A stretch of 64,000 nucleotides of DNA from Candidatus Nitrosopumilus sp. Lineage in GTDB: Archaea; Thermoproteota; Nitrososphaeria; Nitrososphaerales; Nitrosopumilaceae. The DNA lies in NCBI GenBank assembly GCA_029255365.1, contig JAPFQF010000052.1:1-64000 (forward strand), written 5' to 3'. Of the stretch, positions 38,717 through 49,084 are shown piece by piece (within the stretch, counting starts at the first letter, position 1; each line of letters starts with the position of its first letter). Position numbers and translations under genes: made by a program. The notes below the pieces were generated by a model. That model was not told the DNA's origin. It worked only from the letters and a program-made list of their open reading frames with translations, and ran no database searches.

Positions 38717-39676
38717 TTAATTTTCTACTCTAGCTAGTTCTGCCAACATTGCAGATAGTTGAATTTCAGAATTTGCTCCAACTAGTATTCTGTAATCATA
38801 CTTGGCAATTATTTCCAAAATGTCTGCCAATTTTTCATGTTTTGATTTGAACACTGCGGAGTTGATGTATTTTAGAAAATCCGATTCAGACATTCCATAA
38901 ACTTTGATTAGCTCAATCATTTTTTCTCTGGCTTCTAGAACTTTTCCGGCAAGTGCAATTTTTAGAACTTCATCAACATCACTTGTTTTAGTCAATCCGG
39001 CTGAGGACTTTACATTCTCTTCTGTGATATCTCCAATACTGGCAGTTGCCTGCATTAGGTTGATTGCGTGTCTCAAATCACCTTCAGAATATTCATAAAT
39101 TGCTTTGAGTCCCTTTTTCTCCGTCTTTACTTTCTCTTTTTTAGCAATCTCTTCCAATCTACCGATAACGTCTTCTTCAGGAACGGATGTGAACTTGAAG
39201 GTAGCACATCTGCTTTGAATCGGGTCTATGATTTTTGAAATATTGTTGGCAATGAAAATAAATCTGCAAATCTTTGCAGTATCTTCAATAATCCGTCTTA
39301 GAGCAGTCTGTGCATCGTTTGTCATCTCGTCTGCTTCATCTAAAATTATAATTTTGAATGGGACTTCATCCATCCCTGCAAATCTTGAGAACTTCTTTAC
39401 TTTCTCTCTGACCATTCCAATCCCTCTCTCGTCAGATGCATTTAGCTCTAGGGTATAGTCTCTGGCATATTCTCCTAAAATTTGTCTTGCAACACACAGT
39501 GCTGTAGTAGTTTTTCCGACTCCTGCAGAACCTGAAAACATCAAGTGTGGCATATCTGTTGGATCTTTGATCAAAGCTTCCAAACTGCCAATAATTTCAG
39601 TTTGATTCACAATTTCAGAAAGTTTCATTGGTCGATACTTTTCTACCCACATTCCAGTTGCAGTCATGAGTATCAA
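38717..39676 (-). CDS. rfcS: Replication factor C small subunit
   Basis: WVEKYRPMKLSEIVNQ, FSGSAGVGKTTTALCVAR, LNASDERGI, ILDEADEMTNDAQTALRR. Confidence 0.96.
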   Translation of the reverse strand: MILMTATGMWVEKYRPMKLSEIVNQTEIIGSLEALIKDPTDMPHLMFSGSAGVGKTTTALCVARQILGEYARDYTLELNASDERGIGMVREKVKKFSRFAGMDEVPFKIIILDEADEMTNDAQTALRRIIEDTAKICRFIFIANNISKIIDPIQSRCATFKFTSVPEEDVIGRLEEIAKKEKVKTEKKGLKAIYEYSEGDLRHAINLMQATASIGDITEENVKSSAGLTKTSDVDEVLKIALAGKVLEAREKMIELIKVYGMSESDFLKYINSAVFKSKHEKLADILEIIAKYDYRILVGANSEIQLSAMLAELARVEN

Positions 39677-39756
39677 AGACTAAATCCCACTAATAAATCC
39701 GAATTGGTTATTGTGTCATGCTACACCTTAAAATCAAATCTAACATAATTGCATGC

Positions 39757-39853
39757 GATCAGCCTGAAATTAATTAGGATCAATTGATCTCACTATATTG
39801 TTAAGAGAATTGATCGATCCGGTACTTGAGGGTCTAAATCAGAATAAGTGATC
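39757..39853. promoter_or_regulatory. GATC-rich inverted-repeat leader of the gins51-mcm-hel308 cluster
   Basis: Six GATC in 97 bp, including GATCAATTGATC (39778-39789) and GATCGATC (39812-39819). Confidence 0.35.
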
Positions 39854-39857
39854 TCAA

Positions 39858-40376
39858 ATGGAAATAGACAAAGTAGAAAAAGTGCATTCAATTGGATACC
39901 GCCTAAAGGATGCCAAATTTACGATTAATCAAGATTTCAAGTATAACGTTGCAGGTATGAAAATTGAGGGTACCCAAGGTGATACAAACAACATGCCTCA
40001 ATGGATAGGGAAGATTCTCTCAGAGAATAAAATAGGAACGCTAATTTCCCCAGACATGATTACTCAATTAAAGCAGGCACTGTCCAAAGAAAAAATGGTT
40101 GGCGAATACCAAATCTCTACGCTTGATCCCCACTTTTACATCAGGCTAAAAGAATCCATGAAGGAATTAAACCGTGATGATTTTGATAAAGTTGAAAGCA
40201 TGATGTTGGAATTATTCAGAATGAGAAGAGGCAAACTGGTAAAGATTGCAGATTCTATTAAACTAAATTCAGAACTATACAACAAGATAACTGTCGAAGA
40301 AAATATTTTCTATAAAACTATCCATGACAACAGTATAGAGTTTGAAAAACAGATAAGAGGAGAACAAAATGAGTAG
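39858..40376 (+). CDS. gins51: GINS complex subunit (GINS15/51-like)
   Basis: LKESMKELNRDDFDKVESMMLELFRMRRGKLVKIA; overlaps start of MCM gene. Confidence 0.78.
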   Translation: MEIDKVEKVHSIGYRLKDAKFTINQDFKYNVAGMKIEGTQGDTNNMPQWIGKILSENKIGTLISPDMITQLKQALSKEKMVGEYQISTLDPHFYIRLKESMKELNRDDFDKVESMMLELFRMRRGKLVKIADSIKLNSELYNKITVEENIFYKTIHDNSIEFEKQIRGEQNE

Positions 40377-42456
40377 CACTCAAACCAGTACGTTTACCGA
40401 TTCTGCTTTATCCGATAAAGTAAAAGAGTTCCTAACTAGATTCAAGGACAGGGATGGCACATACAAGTATGTAGATGCAATCGACGAGATGATGCCAAAG
40501 AATGCAAAATACATCATCGTTGATTACAACGATTTGGTAGTAGAGCCACAAATTGAAGTGATATTTTCTAAAAATCCTGACAGGCTGTTTGATGCATTTG
40601 GAAGAGCAATCAAAGAAGCGCTACAAACAAGATTTCCAGAATATGCGGAAAAAATTAAAGACGAAGTTCGTGTAAGATTAATCAATTTCCCACTGGAGAG
40701 AAGTCTAAGACAAATCACCGCTGAAACCATTGGAAAGATTACAAGTGTTTCGGGAATGGTGGTAAGAGCATCCGAAGTAAAACCCCTTGCAAAAGAACTA
40801 GTCTTTACATGTCCTGATGAGCATCAAACAAAAGTAATTCAACTAAAGGGAATGGATGTTAAAATGCCTATAGTTTGTGATAATCCAAGTTGTAAAAACA
40901 GAGACTTTGAGTTAAATCCTGAAGCCAGCAAGTTTATTGATTTTCAGATACTTCGATTACAAGAACTACCAGAAGATCTGCCTCCAGGACAACTACCTCA
41001 CTATGTTGATGTCACAATTAGGCAGGATTTAGTGGATAATGCGAGGCCTGGTGATAGAATTATCTTAACTGGTGTAGTGAGAGTGGAACAAGAATCCATT
41101 GCAGGCGTTCAGAGAGGACACAGTGGATTGTACAGGTTAAGAATTGAAGGTAACAATATAGAATTTTTGAGTGGGCGTGGTTCTAAGACTGACAGAAAAA
41201 TTGGCAGGGAAGAGATTTCACCTGAGGAAGAAAAACTAATCAAGTCGCTTAGTCAAAGTTCTGATGTCTATCAAAGACTAATTGATTCATTCGCTCCCCA
41301 TATCCAAGGCCAATCATTAATCAAAGAAGCTATTCTGTTGTTAATTGTCGGTTCAAACCAAAGATTACTTGGTGATGGAAGTAAGATTAGAGGAGACATT
41401 AACGTATTTCTGGTTGGAGATCCTGGTACCGCAAAATCTGAGATGCTAAAGTTTTGTGCAAGGATTGCACCGCGAGGTTTGTACACCTCTGGTAGGGGTT
41501 CTACAGCTGCAGGTCTTACAGCTGCTGTAGTTAGAGACAAGACGGGAATTATGATGCTAGAAGCTGGCGCAGTAGTATTGGGCGATCAAGGCCTAGTAAG
41601 TATAGACGAATTTGACAAGATGAAACCTGAGGACAGAAGTGCATTGCACGAAGTCATGGAACAGCAATCTGCCAGTATTGCAAAGGGTGGTATTGTAGCT
41701 ACACTAAATGCGAGAACTTCAATTTTAGCTGCAGCAAATCCAATGTATGGAAAATATGATCCTTTCAAAAATATTACAGAAAATGTCAATTTGCCAATCC
41801 CATTACTTACAAGATTTGACTTGATCTTTGTAGTTAGAGATATCCCATCTAAAGAAAGAGATATCAAAATTGCAAAACACATTATTCAAAGAAATACATC
41901 GCAAGGTACAGACAAAAAATCTGTTATTGAAGTTGATTTACTAACAAAATATCTATCATATGCAAAACGTGGTGTACCGGAGTTGACACCAGAGGCTGAA
42001 GCCAAAATTCTTGACTACTATCTGCAGATGAGAAATGTAGAATCTGAAGAAATGATTACCGTCACTCCCAGACAATTAGAGGGAATTATCAGACTTTCAA
42101 CTGCTAGAGCAAGATTGCTCATGAAAGACAAGGTAGAGGAAGAAGATGCTGAGCGTGCAATCTTTCTAATTCAGAGCATGTTACAAGATGCAGGAGTCGA
42201 TGTCAACACTGGAAAGGTAGATCTTGGTGTGCTGCAAGGAAAACCGAGAAGTGAGGTCTCAAAGATGCAGTTGTTCATGGATGTTCTCAAAAGTTTAGAA
42301 GGTGACAACAAGGTCCCAGTAGAAGAGAGGACTTTTGTTCAAGAACTAGTAAAGAGTGAAAAATTCACAGAAGAAGATGCCAGAAACTATATCCGAAGAA
42401 TGCTCAGGGAAGCATCTATTTATGAATCAAAACCCGGTCACTATAACCGAGTATGA
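40369..42456 (+). CDS. mcm: MCM replicative helicase
   Basis: GDPGTAKSEMLKFCARIAPRGLYTSGRGSTAAGLTAAV, SIDEFDKM, NPLLTRFDLIFV-type motif. Confidence 0.97.
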   Translation: MSSTQTSTFTDSALSDKVKEFLTRFKDRDGTYKYVDAIDEMMPKNAKYIIVDYNDLVVEPQIEVIFSKNPDRLFDAFGRAIKEALQTRFPEYAEKIKDEVRVRLINFPLERSLRQITAETIGKITSVSGMVVRASEVKPLAKELVFTCPDEHQTKVIQLKGMDVKMPIVCDNPSCKNRDFELNPEASKFIDFQILRLQELPEDLPPGQLPHYVDVTIRQDLVDNARPGDRIILTGVVRVEQESIAGVQRGHSGLYRLRIEGNNIEFLSGRGSKTDRKIGREEISPEEEKLIKSLSQSSDVYQRLIDSFAPHIQGQSLIKEAILLLIVGSNQRLLGDGSKIRGDINVFLVGDPGTAKSEMLKFCARIAPRGLYTSGRGSTAAGLTAAVVRDKTGIMMLEAGAVVLGDQGLVSIDEFDKMKPEDRSALHEVMEQQSASIAKGGIVATLNARTSILAAANPMYGKYDPFKNITENVNLPIPLLTRFDLIFVVRDIPSKERDIKIAKHIIQRNTSQGTDKKSVIEVDLLTKYLSYAKRGVPELTPEAEAKILDYYLQMRNVESEEMITVTPRQLEGIIRLSTARARLLMKDKVEEEDAERAIFLIQSMLQDAGVDVNTGKVDLGVLQGKPRSEVSKMQLFMDVLKSLEGDNKVPVEERTFVQELVKSEKFTEEDARNYIRRMLREASIYESKPGHYNRV

Positions 42457-44579
42457 ATATAGATAAATTAAAACTTCCTGAATCTGCAATCGAATTTCTA
42501 AAATCACAAGGCTACACAAAATTATATCCTCCACAAGCTGATAGTGTAAAGTCTGGATTATTAGATGGAAAAAGCATTCTTGTATCTGCTCCTACTGCAA
42601 GTGGCAAAACTTTGATTGCAATGCTTGCAATAATGAGTTATTTATCTAACAACAAGGGCAAAGCAATCTATCTTAGCCCATTACGAGCGCTAGCAGCTGA
42701 AAAGTTTACAGAATTTAAAAAATTAGAAAAAGTTGCTTTAGGAAACAAAGTAAAGGTTGCAATATCTACTGGAGATTTTGAAAATATTGAAAAAAATCTA
42801 GAGAACAGTAATCTGTTAATTTTAACAAATGAAAAAATGGATTCTATCATTAGGCACAATGCTGAATGGGTTGATGAAATTGGATTGGTGATTTCTGATG
42901 AAGTTCATTTGATAGGAGATGAAAGTAGAGGTCCTACACTTGAAATGATTTTAACACAACTCAAACTATTGGAAACAAAGCCTCAGATTGTAGGTCTTAG
43001 TGCAACGATTACAAATTCTGATGAGATTGCAGATTGGCTTGAATGCACGCTAGTAAAAAATGACTGGAGACCTGTTCCATTATCTGAAGGAGTCTGTGAT
43101 GGGGGAGAAGTAACAATGAGTGATGGGAAAACCTTTGAAGTTGAGCGTAGTTTGATGGGCACACCTATTGATTTAGGCGTCCAATCAGTAAAGCAGGGAG
43201 GCCAATCCCTAGTATTTGCAGAGACTAGAGCTCGCTCAAAGTCACTTGCGACAAAAGCAGCTGATGCAATCTTTCAGATGTTAGAAAAAAAAGAAATCTC
43301 TGAACTAGAAAAGACATCTAAAAAACTTCTATCAGAAAATGAGCATACTGAACTAGTAAAGACATTGGCATTACTAGTAAAAAAAGGGGTTGCATTTCAT
43401 CATGCAGGATTAAATCAGAAATGCAGACAAACAATAGAAGATGAGTTCCGTAAAGGCACAATCAAATTATTATCGTCTACTCCTACACTAGCTGCAGGTG
43501 TCAATCTTCCTGCAAGACGAGTTGTAATATCTAATATCAACAGGTATAATGCAAAAGTTGGCGCAAACAGACCAATCAGTATTTTAGAATACAAACAACT
43601 TTGTGGAAGAGCTGGAAGACCACAATATGATGATTATGGAGAATCAATTATTGTTGGAAATGGAAATACAGAAGATCTAATTGAATATTATATTAATGGA
43701 GAACCTGAACCGATCATATCAAAAATAACTGATGACAAATCTTTACGAACTCATATTCTAAGTGTCATTGTTACACATCCAGGAATCAAGAAAGAAGATA
43801 TTTTGGAATTCTTTTTGCAAACATTGGGTGGACTACAGACAAGAAAACCCACGATAAAATTTGCAATTGATATATCATTACGTTTTCTTTCCAGCAAATT
43901 TTTGATAATTAAAAAAGGTGAAAGATATGCTGCTACTGAATTTGGAAAAAAGACATCAATGCTATACATTGATCCACTTACTGCAACATATTTTAGAGAT
44001 TCAATTGAAAATGTGTCTCAGAAAAGAAAACATACTTTTGGATTTCTACATTTGATTACAAACTGCGAAGAATTTTTCCCAAAATTCTCACTTCGGCAAA
44101 AAGACTATGAGACTGCCAGTTTGATGATTGAGAATAATTCCTCTCAACTGTTAGAGCCAATCTCAGAGTATGATTGCTCTAGAAGCCTTTTGGCTTTACA
44201 ATCCTGGATTACTGAATCCACTGAATTATCTCTCTCTGATAGCCTCGGAATAGAGTCTGGAGACATGCATAGAATGACTGAAAATGCTAATTGGCTCTCA
44301 TATTGTCTTAGGGAGATTTCAAAGCATGTGGAGAGGGTAGATTTGCTTGAAGAATTAGGCGATTTGAGAAATAGAGTGGTTTATGGAATTAGAGAGGAGT
44401 TGCTTGATTTAGTTAAAGTCAAGGGAATTGGAAGGGTCAGGGCACGAATTCTATTTAAACATGGAATAAAGACTCTGGATGATTTGAGGAAAATTCCTGT
44501 AAATAAATTAGCAGAGATTGATAAAATTGGTTCAACCATTGCGGATAACATAAAGGCAGAGTTACGAAAGGTTAGATAA
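42453..44579 (+). CDS. hel308: Hel308-type ATP-dependent DNA helicase
   Basis: SAPTASGKTLIA, ISDEVHLIGDESRGPTLE, LSATITN, CGRAGRPQYDDYGE, C-terminal HhH. Confidence 0.93.
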   Translation: MNIDKLKLPESAIEFLKSQGYTKLYPPQADSVKSGLLDGKSILVSAPTASGKTLIAMLAIMSYLSNNKGKAIYLSPLRALAAEKFTEFKKLEKVALGNKVKVAISTGDFENIEKNLENSNLLILTNEKMDSIIRHNAEWVDEIGLVISDEVHLIGDESRGPTLEMILTQLKLLETKPQIVGLSATITNSDEIADWLECTLVKNDWRPVPLSEGVCDGGEVTMSDGKTFEVERSLMGTPIDLGVQSVKQGGQSLVFAETRARSKSLATKAADAIFQMLEKKEISELEKTSKKLLSENEHTELVKTLALLVKKGVAFHHAGLNQKCRQTIEDEFRKGTIKLLSSTPTLAAGVNLPARRVVISNINRYNAKVGANRPISILEYKQLCGRAGRPQYDDYGESIIVGNGNTEDLIEYYINGEPEPIISKITDDKSLRTHILSVIVTHPGIKKEDILEFFLQTLGGLQTRKPTIKFAIDISLRFLSSKFLIIKKGERYAATEFGKKTSMLYIDPLTATYFRDSIENVSQKRKHTFGFLHLITNCEEFFPKFSLRQKDYETASLMIENNSSQLLEPISEYDCSRSLLALQSWITESTELSLSDSLGIESGDMHRMTENANWLSYCLREISKHVERVDLLEELGDLRNRVVYGIREELLDLVKVKGIGRVRARILFKHGIKTLDDLRKIPVNKLAEIDKIGSTIADNIKAELRKVR

Positions 44580-45572
44580 TTGATTGATTTACTTGCCCCA
44601 GCAATAATTTCATGCGTTGTTGCATTTGCAGTAGTGTTTGTAATGACTCCTCCACTAATCAAAATTTTAGAAAAGAGAAATTTTGCGGTAAAAGACGTGA
44701 ACAAAAAAGAGAATGTTATGGTGGTTAGGCCTGGCGGTCCTGCAATTATTGCAGGAATTATTACATCAGAACTTGTCCTTTATGCGTTTTTCCAGATGAA
44801 TGAAATTCTTGCAATACTCATTACAACATCTGCAGCATTTGCAATTGGATATGTCGATGATAGAAAAGTAATGGGTGGATGGTTTAAACCAGTTGCACTT
44901 GCAGTAGCTGCAATTCCGATAATTGCACTTGGGGCATATGACTCTGATCTTGCATTTCCATTATTTGGAACTGTACAAATTCCGGCATTGTATCTTGCAT
45001 TAATCATATTCATGATACCAATCACCGGAAACACAATCAACTCTATTGATGTCCTAAATGGAGTTGCAAGTGGTTTTATGGTAATTGCCAGTTTTTCATT
45101 ATCAATCTGTTTGTTTATTGTACAAAATTATGAGATTGCAATTGTCAGTTTACCGCTTGGTTTTGTCTCATTAGCATTTTACAAATACCATAAAATTCCA
45201 AGCAAAATTTTCCCTGGTGATTCTGGAGCATTAACATTTGGTTCAATGTATGGTGCAATTGCAATTGTAGGTGGCGTGGAGATTATTGCAGCAGTTGCTT
45301 TATTGCCAGCGGTAATCAACTCCTTTTTGTTCCTATCAAGCGTAAAACGTATTGTAGAGCACAGGCAAATTAAGGGAAAACCGGTAGAGCACACTGATGA
45401 TTTTAGATTAAAGGCAACTGATGACAAAAAGGCACCTGTCACTTTGGTAAGGCTAATTCTTGCACGAGGGCCAATGTCCGAAAAACAAGTTGCTTTTGCA
45501 ATTTTCAAATTAGCAATATTTTCAGGAATATTGGCAATAATTACTGCATTTATGATGGGAGTTTCGATTTGA
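44580..45572 (+). CDS. UDP-GlcNAc-1-phosphate transferase / MraY family (TTG start)
   Basis: VVRPGGPAIIAG, YVDDRKVMGG, NTINSIDVLNGVASG, FPGDSGALTFGSMYG. Confidence 0.88.
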   Translation: MIDLLAPAIISCVVAFAVVFVMTPPLIKILEKRNFAVKDVNKKENVMVVRPGGPAIIAGIITSELVLYAFFQMNEILAILITTSAAFAIGYVDDRKVMGGWFKPVALAVAAIPIIALGAYDSDLAFPLFGTVQIPALYLALIIFMIPITGNTINSIDVLNGVASGFMVIASFSLSICLFIVQNYEIAIVSLPLGFVSLAFYKYHKIPSKIFPGDSGALTFGSMYGAIAIVGGVEIIAAVALLPAVINSFLFLSSVKRIVEHRQIKGKPVEHTDDFRLKATDDKKAPVTLVRLILARGPMSEKQVAFAIFKLAIFSGILAIITAFMMGVSI

Positions 45573-45799
45573 AATCTGGTCTCTTTGGATTTTTGTTTGC
45601 AATGTGGGTTCTGATAATTATTGGAGGTGGAATTCTAGTTACGATTTTGGGACCAATTTCAATTTTTGGATTTGGTGAACTTGATTTGTTTATTACATCT
45701 GTAATCAAAGCTATCGTTGCACTAGTTTTAGTTGTAATTTGGATTTTTATTTTATTAAAGATAAAGAATTGGATTTTCAAAAAAGAATTAAAACTTTAA
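45569..45799 (+). CDS. Small two-TM membrane protein
   Basis: 76-aa hydrophobic ORF, overlaps preceding gene by 4 nt. Confidence 0.6.
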   Translation: MKSGLFGFLFAMWVLIIIGGGILVTILGPISIFGFGELDLFITSVIKAIVALVLVVIWIFILLKIKNWIFKKELKL

Positions 45800-46272
45800 C
45801 TTTCTTTCCACTGTCTTCGTTTTTTGTCATACTCTTCTCTGCTGTATCTGATTGAAGCTGGTGATCCAATAACAACTACATTTTCAGGAACATTTTTTGT
45901 TACAATTGCACCCATTGCAACAACACTATTTTTTCCTACAGTGACACCTGCTTTGATCACTGCACGTGCACCAATAATCGCATTATCTTCAATTGTAACC
46001 CCTATCATTTTGTCACACATTGGATAAGGATCATTTGTTAATACTACAGCTGGTCCTATGAACACATTTTTTCCAATTCTTGAAAGTGGTGGTATGTATG
46101 CCTGCCCTTCAATCTTTGTATTCTCACCAATCTTTACATCATAATCAATATGTGCAAGAGAACCAATTTTGACGTTATCTCCAATTTCTACATTGTCTCC
46201 AACATATGAAAAATGCCAAATTTGAACATTTTTTCCAATTGTTGCTTTTTCTGAAATAAAATTAGTAACCAT
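45796..46272 (-). CDS. Left-handed beta-helix (hexapeptide) acetyltransferase, WbpD-like
   Basis: Repeated hexapeptides IGKNVQIW..IGDNVKIG..IGARAVIKAGVTVGKNSVVAMGAIVTKNVPENVVVIGSPA. Confidence 0.88.
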   Translation of the reverse strand: MVTNFISEKATIGKNVQIWHFSYVGDNVEIGDNVKIGSLAHIDYDVKIGENTKIEGQAYIPPLSRIGKNVFIGPAVVLTNDPYPMCDKMIGVTIEDNAIIGARAVIKAGVTVGKNSVVAMGAIVTKNVPENVVVIGSPASIRYSREEYDKKRRQWKES

Positions 46273-46276
46273 TATC

Positions 46277-46546
46277 TCACAAGTGCCATGGGTTTGCCTT
46301 TGTAATAATTTTTTCAGGTAATTGATCCTTGAATTTTTTCAGAAATTCAATTTCCTGTTTTTTGTCTCGTAATTCATCAGGTAGCATGATTGGAATTTCC
46401 TCGATTATCGGATAGAATCTAGAACATTTTGGGCAAAATATTGCGCCTTCTGATACAACATTGTCTTTTTCCTTTATTTCAAATAACTCCAAAGGATGAG
46501 TTTTGTCAATTGGACATGCCAATATTTCCATCATTGTTTTCTTCAT
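46277..46546 (-). CDS. Trm112-like zinc-binding protein
   Basis: MMEILACPIDKTHPLELFE...GAIFCPKCSRFYPIIEEIPIMLPDELR. Confidence 0.82.
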   Translation of the reverse strand: MKKTMMEILACPIDKTHPLELFEIKEKDNVVSEGAIFCPKCSRFYPIIEEIPIMLPDELRDKKQEIEFLKKFKDQLPEKIITKANPWHL

Positions 46547-47478
46547 TTTAGATCCAGATAGATGGGGATGCCTTTCTGACTAGATAAAAGTGCAGCTTCG
46601 GCAATTTTTGTAACATTGACGGCTTCTTGTGCTTTTACAACCTGTTCGTTCTTACCCTCAATTGCTCCAAGAAAACTTTGAATTTCTAATAATAGTGGCT
46701 CTTGTTTTTCATTTTGAACCGTTTCGGTTTCTTCATCTTTTTCTATAATGATTTCCTGAGTGATAAAATCTGATGAAATTATCGCTTCTGTGCATACTGC
46801 ATTAAATTTTCTTACTTTTTTTGGTGTAATCCAGTTTGACGAAATAATCGCAACTTTGTCATTTTTATATCCTAACATTATGCTTGCAAAATCCTCATGT
46901 TCATGTTTTATCTTTCCTGCTCTTGCAAACACCACCTGTGGCATATCATCAAACAGCCAATTGGCAGTATCAATATCGTGAACTGATGTATCGTAAATTA
47001 TTCCAACATCTTTGATGTGAAGGGGCATTCTATTTTCTCTGTGAAATTCAAGCATAACCAAATCTCCATATTTTTTCTCCTTGACCATTTTTTTTACTAC
47101 GCCAACTGCGGGATTGAATCTTTCAATGTATCCGCAAGTCAGAATTACTTTATTTTTTTCTGCCAGTTTTGCAAGATCTTGCCCGTCTTCAGACTTGTAT
47201 GTCATTGGTTTTTCTACAAAGACATGTTTTTTTGCATCTAGTAATTTTTTTGCAATTGCAGCGTGAGTTGATGTAGGTGTTACAACAAAAGCACCATCGA
47301 ATTTTTCTGCAGCTAGTAATTCATCTAATGATGTGTAGTGGTTAACAGAATATTTTTTGCCATACTCCTTGCTTTTTTGGGAATCTGCATCACATACAGC
47401 AACTAGAACCCCTAATTGTGACAAAATTCTTGTATGATTCTTGCCCCATCCGCCAGTTCCAATTTGCACAATTTTCAT
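46543..47478 (-). CDS. Gfo/Idh/MocA family oxidoreductase
   Basis: IGTGGWGKNHTRILSQLG, VFVEKPMTY, GYIERFNPAV, DTSVHDIDTANWL. Confidence 0.9.
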   Translation of the reverse strand: MKIVQIGTGGWGKNHTRILSQLGVLVAVCDADSQKSKEYGKKYSVNHYTSLDELLAAEKFDGAFVVTPTSTHAAIAKKLLDAKKHVFVEKPMTYKSEDGQDLAKLAEKNKVILTCGYIERFNPAVGVVKKMVKEKKYGDLVMLEFHRENRMPLHIKDVGIIYDTSVHDIDTANWLFDDMPQVVFARAGKIKHEHEDFASIMLGYKNDKVAIISSNWITPKKVRKFNAVCTEAIISSDFITQEIIIEKDEETETVQNEKQEPLLLEIQSFLGAIEGKNEQVVKAQEAVNVTKIAEAALLSSQKGIPIYLDLK

Positions 47479-48396
47479 CTAATATACCTCAGTCAGCCAA
47501 TGAGAATAATCTTCATTTTTGTTCATTACTATCTCATTGTACACTTCCATCATCTTTTTTGTAATGTCTCCTGGTTTACCGTTTCCTATTTGCTTTGAAT
47601 CCATCTCTATGATTGGTGTGATCTCAGCTGCAGTTCCTGTCAGGAAAATTTCTTCAGATATGATTAATTCACTTCTTGTAATATCTCGCTCAATCATATC
47701 TATATCCAAATCCTTTGCAATTTTGATTATTGAATCACGTGTAATCCCCTCTAATGCTGATGATGCAAGTGATGGAGTTACCATCTGGCCGTTTCTTACA
47801 ATGAAGATGTTCTCACCTGGTGCTTCACTGACATTTCCATTATGATCAAGCAAAATTGCTTCGTCTACCCCGTTTCGTTTTGCTTCCTGAGTGGCAATAA
47901 TTGAATTTAGATAATTCCCTCCCATTTTTGCTTGTGGTGGCGTTGACATGTCTGAGAATTTCCTCCAGGATACAACACCTGCAGTTATTCCATTTTTGTT
48001 AAACAAATCTCCAAATGGAAATGTAAAGATTGCAACATTGGTTGGTGCTTTTTCTGTTACATGAAGATTAATCCCATAGTCTCCTACAAAATAAAATGGC
48101 CTGATGTAACAGGATTTTTTTATTTTATTTTTTTTGCAAATTCCAATGATTGCATTGGTGATCTCATCATCTGAAAAATTAAGTGAGATATTGTAAAATT
48201 GTCCTGATCTTCTAAATCTTTTCACATGTTCATCTAGTCTAAACACATGGAGATTTTCTCCATTCCAATACGCTCTAATCCCTTCAAAGACAGACGTTCC
48301 ATAATGAATTGCATGTGTTGTAATTGGAACTTGTGCCTTTTCTGTTGGAACGTACTTTCCATCAAACCAAACATATTTTGAAAGGGGAAGTGCCAT
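47479..48396 (-). CDS. ilvE: Branched-chain amino acid aminotransferase (complete copy)
   Basis: VWFDGKYVPTEKAQVPITTHAIHYGTSVFEGIRAYW, LEGITRDSIIKIA. Confidence 0.95.
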   Translation of the reverse strand: MALPLSKYVWFDGKYVPTEKAQVPITTHAIHYGTSVFEGIRAYWNGENLHVFRLDEHVKRFRRSGQFYNISLNFSDDEITNAIIGICKKNKIKKSCYIRPFYFVGDYGINLHVTEKAPTNVAIFTFPFGDLFNKNGITAGVVSWRKFSDMSTPPQAKMGGNYLNSIIATQEAKRNGVDEAILLDHNGNVSEAPGENIFIVRNGQMVTPSLASSALEGITRDSIIKIAKDLDIDMIERDITRSELIISEEIFLTGTAAEITPIIEMDSKQIGNGKPGDITKKMMEVYNEIVMNKNEDYSHWLTEVY

Positions 48397-48430
48397 GGGA
48401 AATTTTTACTGTGTGCGTATTAATCTCTAT

Positions 48431-49063
48431 TTATTTTGAATAACCTTCTTTGGGAAATTTCATTCCTACAATTCTAGTAGTTTGATCTTCTTCGTTTGCG
48501 TATTTTTCAACTGTTTCCCACTCATCTTCAATAATTTTGACTATGCTTTCTGGAACATCCTCCTTCCATGAGGATTTCTTTTCATGAACTGCATCATACA
48601 ATTTTTCTTTTACAGATGTGGCAGAAAGTGTTTTTCTTTCACCAATTTTTGGTCTTAACATATACATTTTCAACATGTATCCCTCAGCTTTATCTCCAGT
48701 ATATGAGAAATAATCCCCTTTTACTCCGTCAAGGATCTGCCTTCTTAATTTCCACGATTTTCGTCTAACTAATGGGGGCAGGTATTTTTTAAATGGAGAA
48801 TAAAATGCGTAATCGTCAGTAATTTGAATTGAATCCCCGAAAATAGACTCAAGCATTTTCTTCCTAGTTTCGAAATTAAATGGAAAGCTTTTGCTGTTTA
48901 TTTCCCTATTTTCATCTTTGAAGACAACTGGCATTACTTTGACAATGTCTGCTTGTTTTTTTAATTCTGTAATGATTTCTACATGGGCGTTTGTCACCGG
49001 ATTTAGATGTGCAAGATAAAGTGCAGTAATCATTACATCCCCTAAATAATTCTCATATTTCAA
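48431..49063 (-). CDS. Cytidylyltransferase-like nucleotidyltransferase
   Basis: ALYLAHLNPVTNAHVEIITEL, LSATSVKEKLYD. Confidence 0.72.
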   Translation of the reverse strand: MKYENYLGDVMITALYLAHLNPVTNAHVEIITELKKQADIVKVMPVVFKDENREINSKSFPFNFETRKKMLESIFGDSIQITDDYAFYSPFKKYLPPLVRRKSWKLRRQILDGVKGDYFSYTGDKAEGYMLKMYMLRPKIGERKTLSATSVKEKLYDAVHEKKSSWKEDVPESIVKIIEDEWETVEKYANEEDQTTRIVGMKFPKEGYSK

Positions 49064-49084
49064 TGATTGATATTTTAAAAAATT

